Shown: positions 36,860 through 64,000 of the stretch, in pieces
Position numbering within the stretch: position 1 is the first letter of the stretch
Layout: every line of letters starts with the position of its first letter
Source: Acridotheres tristis
Lineage: Eukaryota; Chordata; Aves; Passeriformes; Sturnidae
Assembly (NCBI GenBank): GCA_037013685.1
Contig: CM072884.1
Location: forward strand, 100,854,048 to 100,918,047
Length of the DNA: 64,000 bases
Direction of reading: 5' to 3'
Notes under the pieces: model-generated
Told to the model about the DNA's origin: nothing
The model's database searches: none
What the model saw: only the letters and a program-made list of their open reading frames with translations
Program-made: the position numbers and the translations under genes

Positions 36860-37330
36860 AACTCCACAGCATTTGTGAAACATGCTTTAATATTCCAGAT
36901 CTTTTGATCTTGTCTCATAAATCAATCCCTTCATCTCTTTAATTATTTTAATTGCTCTTTTAAAAATTCCCTTCAGTGTAATTTTCTAACAGATTCACAA
37001 AAATATCCCAGGCATGACCTAGTTAAGTAGTATATGCAGAGCAGTTGTGCCAAAGAAATGGAAGAGAATTTTGTTAGTTCCTTCCTCAGCAATGGGATCC
37101 TTCACATGGAGGCTTAAATTTTGTAGGTTTTGTTTTTATGCTTTTCTGTAAAACCATATGCAATTTACTGTTTGCTTTCACTCCTACATATTGATATTGC
37201 ATCTTTTTTTCTTTTGTTGATGGTTTTCCTACAGCTCTACCAGTTTCCAAGATGAACCTCTTCTTTTTATTCTTTTCTACCCTTTATTGAATTTGTTCAT
37301 GTTGTTTTGCCAGCTTTCCCAGTTCCACCT
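36860..37330 (-). mobile_element. Very degraded CR1/L3-like LINE, antisense
   Basis: TTAATTGCTCTTTTAAAAAT, then AATATCCCAGGCATGACC and TATATGCAGAGCAG keep the spacing of the reversed CR1/L3 block (a LINE segment that reads roughly ATTCCAGGTGTGGTCTAACC). The match is by pattern only. Confidence 0.4.
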
Positions 37331-38040
37331 AACCCAATGAGCAGCTGCAAAAGCCATTTATGGATAATAACTGTCCTTTAAGTCAAAGTTTAAGAAAGAA
37401 AGACTTCATAGCATTCTTTGTATTAAGTCATTAGCCTTTTCATCTCTTCATCCCACTACGAAACCATAAAATTCTCATCATATAAAAAAGGACACAGTAA
37501 GATCACTGTTCTTTTTTCCATGGCAAATTTAATTAAAAAGATGATGTTTCAACTTTCTCTAAGTGCCAATCTGAAATGGTTGGCCTTAATTTGCAAAACT
37601 AATTCCAGGAAAAGATTTGGATGACATATTGATGTTCCTTATTTTTTTTTCCCTGAAAACCCAGGAAAGTTGTTCATGTGTATGTAAGGGCATAATTTAG
37701 CAAGGCACTTGGCACGTATGAACAAATACATTTGAAGGTACTTAGATGGCAGCATCACTATTACCTCCTTCCAATTATTCCACAATGGAAAGACAATGTA
37801 ATAGGTTGAGCAGAACACAAGGCATTGCTCCCACTAATGAGAGTAAAAATCAATCCAGTAAGATCCTTTATGGAATGAGGTAACTGAAACCACTGCAGCA
37901 GCCACAAGCAAAGGTGAGAGATGGAAGAGATTTTAAAGAGTAGAGATTTTTTATTGGCTGTCTTGTGGCAGTTGCATGTCTGGAAAAAAATGTAGAGAGA
38001 TTGAAGTCGGTAGCAAGGAAGCATTGATTTTGGTTAAATT

Positions 38041-38059
38041 AAAAAAAAAAAAAAAAAAA
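38041..38059 (+). repeat. A19 homopolymer tract
   Basis: Nineteen consecutive A's after GGTTAAATT, with no retrogene body recognised upstream. Confidence 0.9.
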
Positions 38060-38589
38060 GAGATGGCACTAAGAAAAATCAGAATTCCTGATGGAATTCT
38101 GCCACCCAAACTATGTAATCTCCTATAACATCCAGGATTGGATCAAAAACATTGAATGGGAACCTGCAAAGCCGTATATTTTAGCTAATTAATCATAAAA
38201 CCCCTCAGCCTCTCATGCATGAGCTGTGCCAAATGAAGACCATCTGAAGAAAGTATAGTTACTACAGACCTGCAAATGTCTATGCATCTCCTGATGCACA
38301 TTTCCAGTGAATGTTTCTGCTTTGCTCAGGGTGCCTGTGTGAACTAAAACTGTTCAAAAACAAGGATACTGTAAGTTTGCCCGGAAAAAAATCTCAGTGA
38401 AAGTTATGGAAATAATCACGGTAGCACATTAGATTACACACTAACAATTACTTGTAAATCTCTTCATTTAATTTTGGAATCATGTGAAACCATTGATGCC
38501 ATGGCATTGTGCAATTCTACTCTCATTCATGCAATAAAATTAAAGCAATTTGCCAGCTGGCAAAGCTCCTGATAACTGACACAGCCAAA

Positions 38590-39135
38590 CATCTTTCCCT
38601 GTTCTCAGCACTGGTGAGGCCACACCTCGAGTCCTGTGTCCAGTTCTGGGCCCCACAATTCAGGAAGGACATCGAGGGGCCAGAGCATATCCAGAGAGGG
38701 ACAACGGAGCTGGGGAAGGGTCTGGAGCACAAATCTGATGAGGAACAGCAGAGGAATCCGGAGTTGTTTGGCTTGGAGAAAAGGAGACAGAGGTGACCTT
38801 ATGCTCTGTACAATTCCCCGAGATTGTAGACAGATGGGGCTTGGTCTCTCCTGCTAGGCAGCCTGCGACAGGATGAGAGGACACAGTCTTAAGCTGCACT
38901 TGGAGAGATTTAGGTTGGACATTAGGAGTAATTTCTTCACAGAAAGGTTAATGGAATGGGCTGCACAGAAGGATGGTGGAGTTACCATCCCTGGAGGTGT
39001 TTAAGGAAAGACTGGACGTGGCGCTCAGTGCCACGGTCTGGTTGACACGGTGGTGGTCTGTCACAGGTTGGATTCGATGATCTCAGACGTCTTTACCAAC
39101 CGAATTGATTCTGTTGTATTGTGATTCTGTGATCA
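38590..39135 (+). mobile_element. CR1 LINE 3' portion, sense, upstream of the SMS CpG island
   Basis: Blocks CACTGGTGAGGCCACACCTC, GTCCAGTTCTGGGCCCCACA, GGAGAAAAGGAGACAGAGG, TTTAGGTTGGACATTAGGAG and a 3' end CCAACCGAATTGATTCTG followed by GATTCTGTGA identify CR1. It stops about 150 bp before the GC-rich SMS promoter region. Confidence 0.92.
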
Positions 39136-39414
39136 GTCCTGTATCTATCTGCTTCTGGATACTATTCTTCTGGGCTTGTAATTGCATATGATTCATGTAA
39201 TGTGTGTCTTCAGCACGCTGTTTTACAGTTATCCGTTAGGAACAAAAAGACTTTAAACAAAAGACTTTACAGACTCCCTGGTGGTGGTCCCTCTGCAGGG
39301 AGGGACAGCGGGCAGCAGGTGACACACAACGGCCCCACGGCCGCTGCGACCGCTCCCCAGCCTCAGCCCCGGGACACCATTACGGGATTTCAGGGGGCGG
39401 GTGCGGGTGAGCCG

Positions 39415-39532
39415 CATCCCCAGGGCTCCGCAGGGCTCTCCAGTCCCACCGAGCGAGGTCTGTGGGTCCGCGGCATCCCCAAGACTGCGCAGGGCTCTCC
39501 AGTCCCGCCGAGCGGGCTCTCTGGCCCCGCCG
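39415..39532 (+). repeat. 59-bp tandem duplication in the SMS promoter
   Basis: Two diverged copies (39415-39473 and 39474-39532) share CATCCCCA, then CGCAGGGCTCTCCAGTCCC and CCGAGCG at a 59-bp offset. The duplication is immediately upstream of the GC boxes. Confidence 0.8.
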
Positions 39533-39596
39533 CTTTCCCTGGCCCGCCCCGGCCCCGCCCCGCTCGCTCCCCCCCGCGGCGCCGCCGCAGCCCCGC

Positions 39597-39604
39597 ACAT
39601 ATAG
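39597..39604 (+). promoter_or_regulatory. SMS: TATA-like element of SMS
   Basis: ACATATAG stands alone inside GC-rich sequence, just 3' of the GC boxes and 75 nt before the SMS ATG. It would put transcription start near 39630. Confidence 0.45.
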
Positions 39605-39671
39605 GGCCGCTCCGCCGCACGGGCCGCGCCGCCGCCGCCGCTCCAGGCATGGCACAGGGCTCTCTCTCACT

Positions 39672-63888
<24,217 letters not shown>

Positions 63889-64000
63889 TAAGGATCTCTG
63901 TGAATATGTCAGTAGTGTTGTTTTCTATTCTGCTATGGCAGTTCTAATAGATGTCTTAAGGGTCATGGTTCAGTGCTGGAAACTGTATGTGCATGTACAC

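Overview
The window is vertebrate nuclear DNA, almost certainly from a bird. It is AT-rich and intron-dominated, the only abundant repeats are CR1 LINEs in several states of decay on both strands, and there are no Alu-type or B-type SINEs. Two genes can be identified from their split coding sequences: the 3' part of MBTPS2 (site-2 protease) and the 5' part of SMS (spermine synthase), both on the + strand. They have the same order and orientation as on mammalian Xp22. I cannot name the species.

Layout. (1) 1-12793 holds the last three coding exons of MBTPS2 (1127-1322, 11206-11281, 12571-12793), followed by a long AT-rich stretch that may be its 3' UTR, with candidate poly(A) signals up to about 18400. 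The last MBTPS2 intron looks like a minor (U12-type) intron. (2) Inside the 9.9 kb MBTPS2 intron 1323-11205, on the opposite strand, I can assemble an unrecognised gene at 8473-6098. It has six exons, consistent reading phases at every junction, a strong Kozak start, a signal peptide, short symmetric phase-1 exons, a transmembrane exon with flanking cysteines, a short cytoplasmic tail and an AATAAA signal. The model encodes a type I membrane protein of about 188 residues and is the main novelty candidate. CR1 copies lie on both sides of it. (3) About 18.4-38.5 kb is intergenic, with CR1 fragments but no gene I can support. (4) 39.3-40.45 kb is a CpG island with the SMS promoter and first exon. 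It carries GC boxes, a TATA-like element, a 59-bp tandem duplication and an upstream AUG whose reading frame overlaps the SMS start. (5) 39672-63871 holds SMS coding exons 1-5 (residues 1-169), spread over large introns. One intron contains a full-length RT-to-3'-end CR1 fragment and another a perfect 8 x 39-bp minisatellite. The catalytic Rossmann domain of SMS lies beyond the window.

The three genes have no evident shared pathway. MBTPS2 acts in regulated intramembrane proteolysis (SREBP, ATF6). SMS makes spermine from spermidine. The nested gene has no assignable function. All calls rest on reading the sequence, recalled family knowledge and splice-phase logic. No database search was run.
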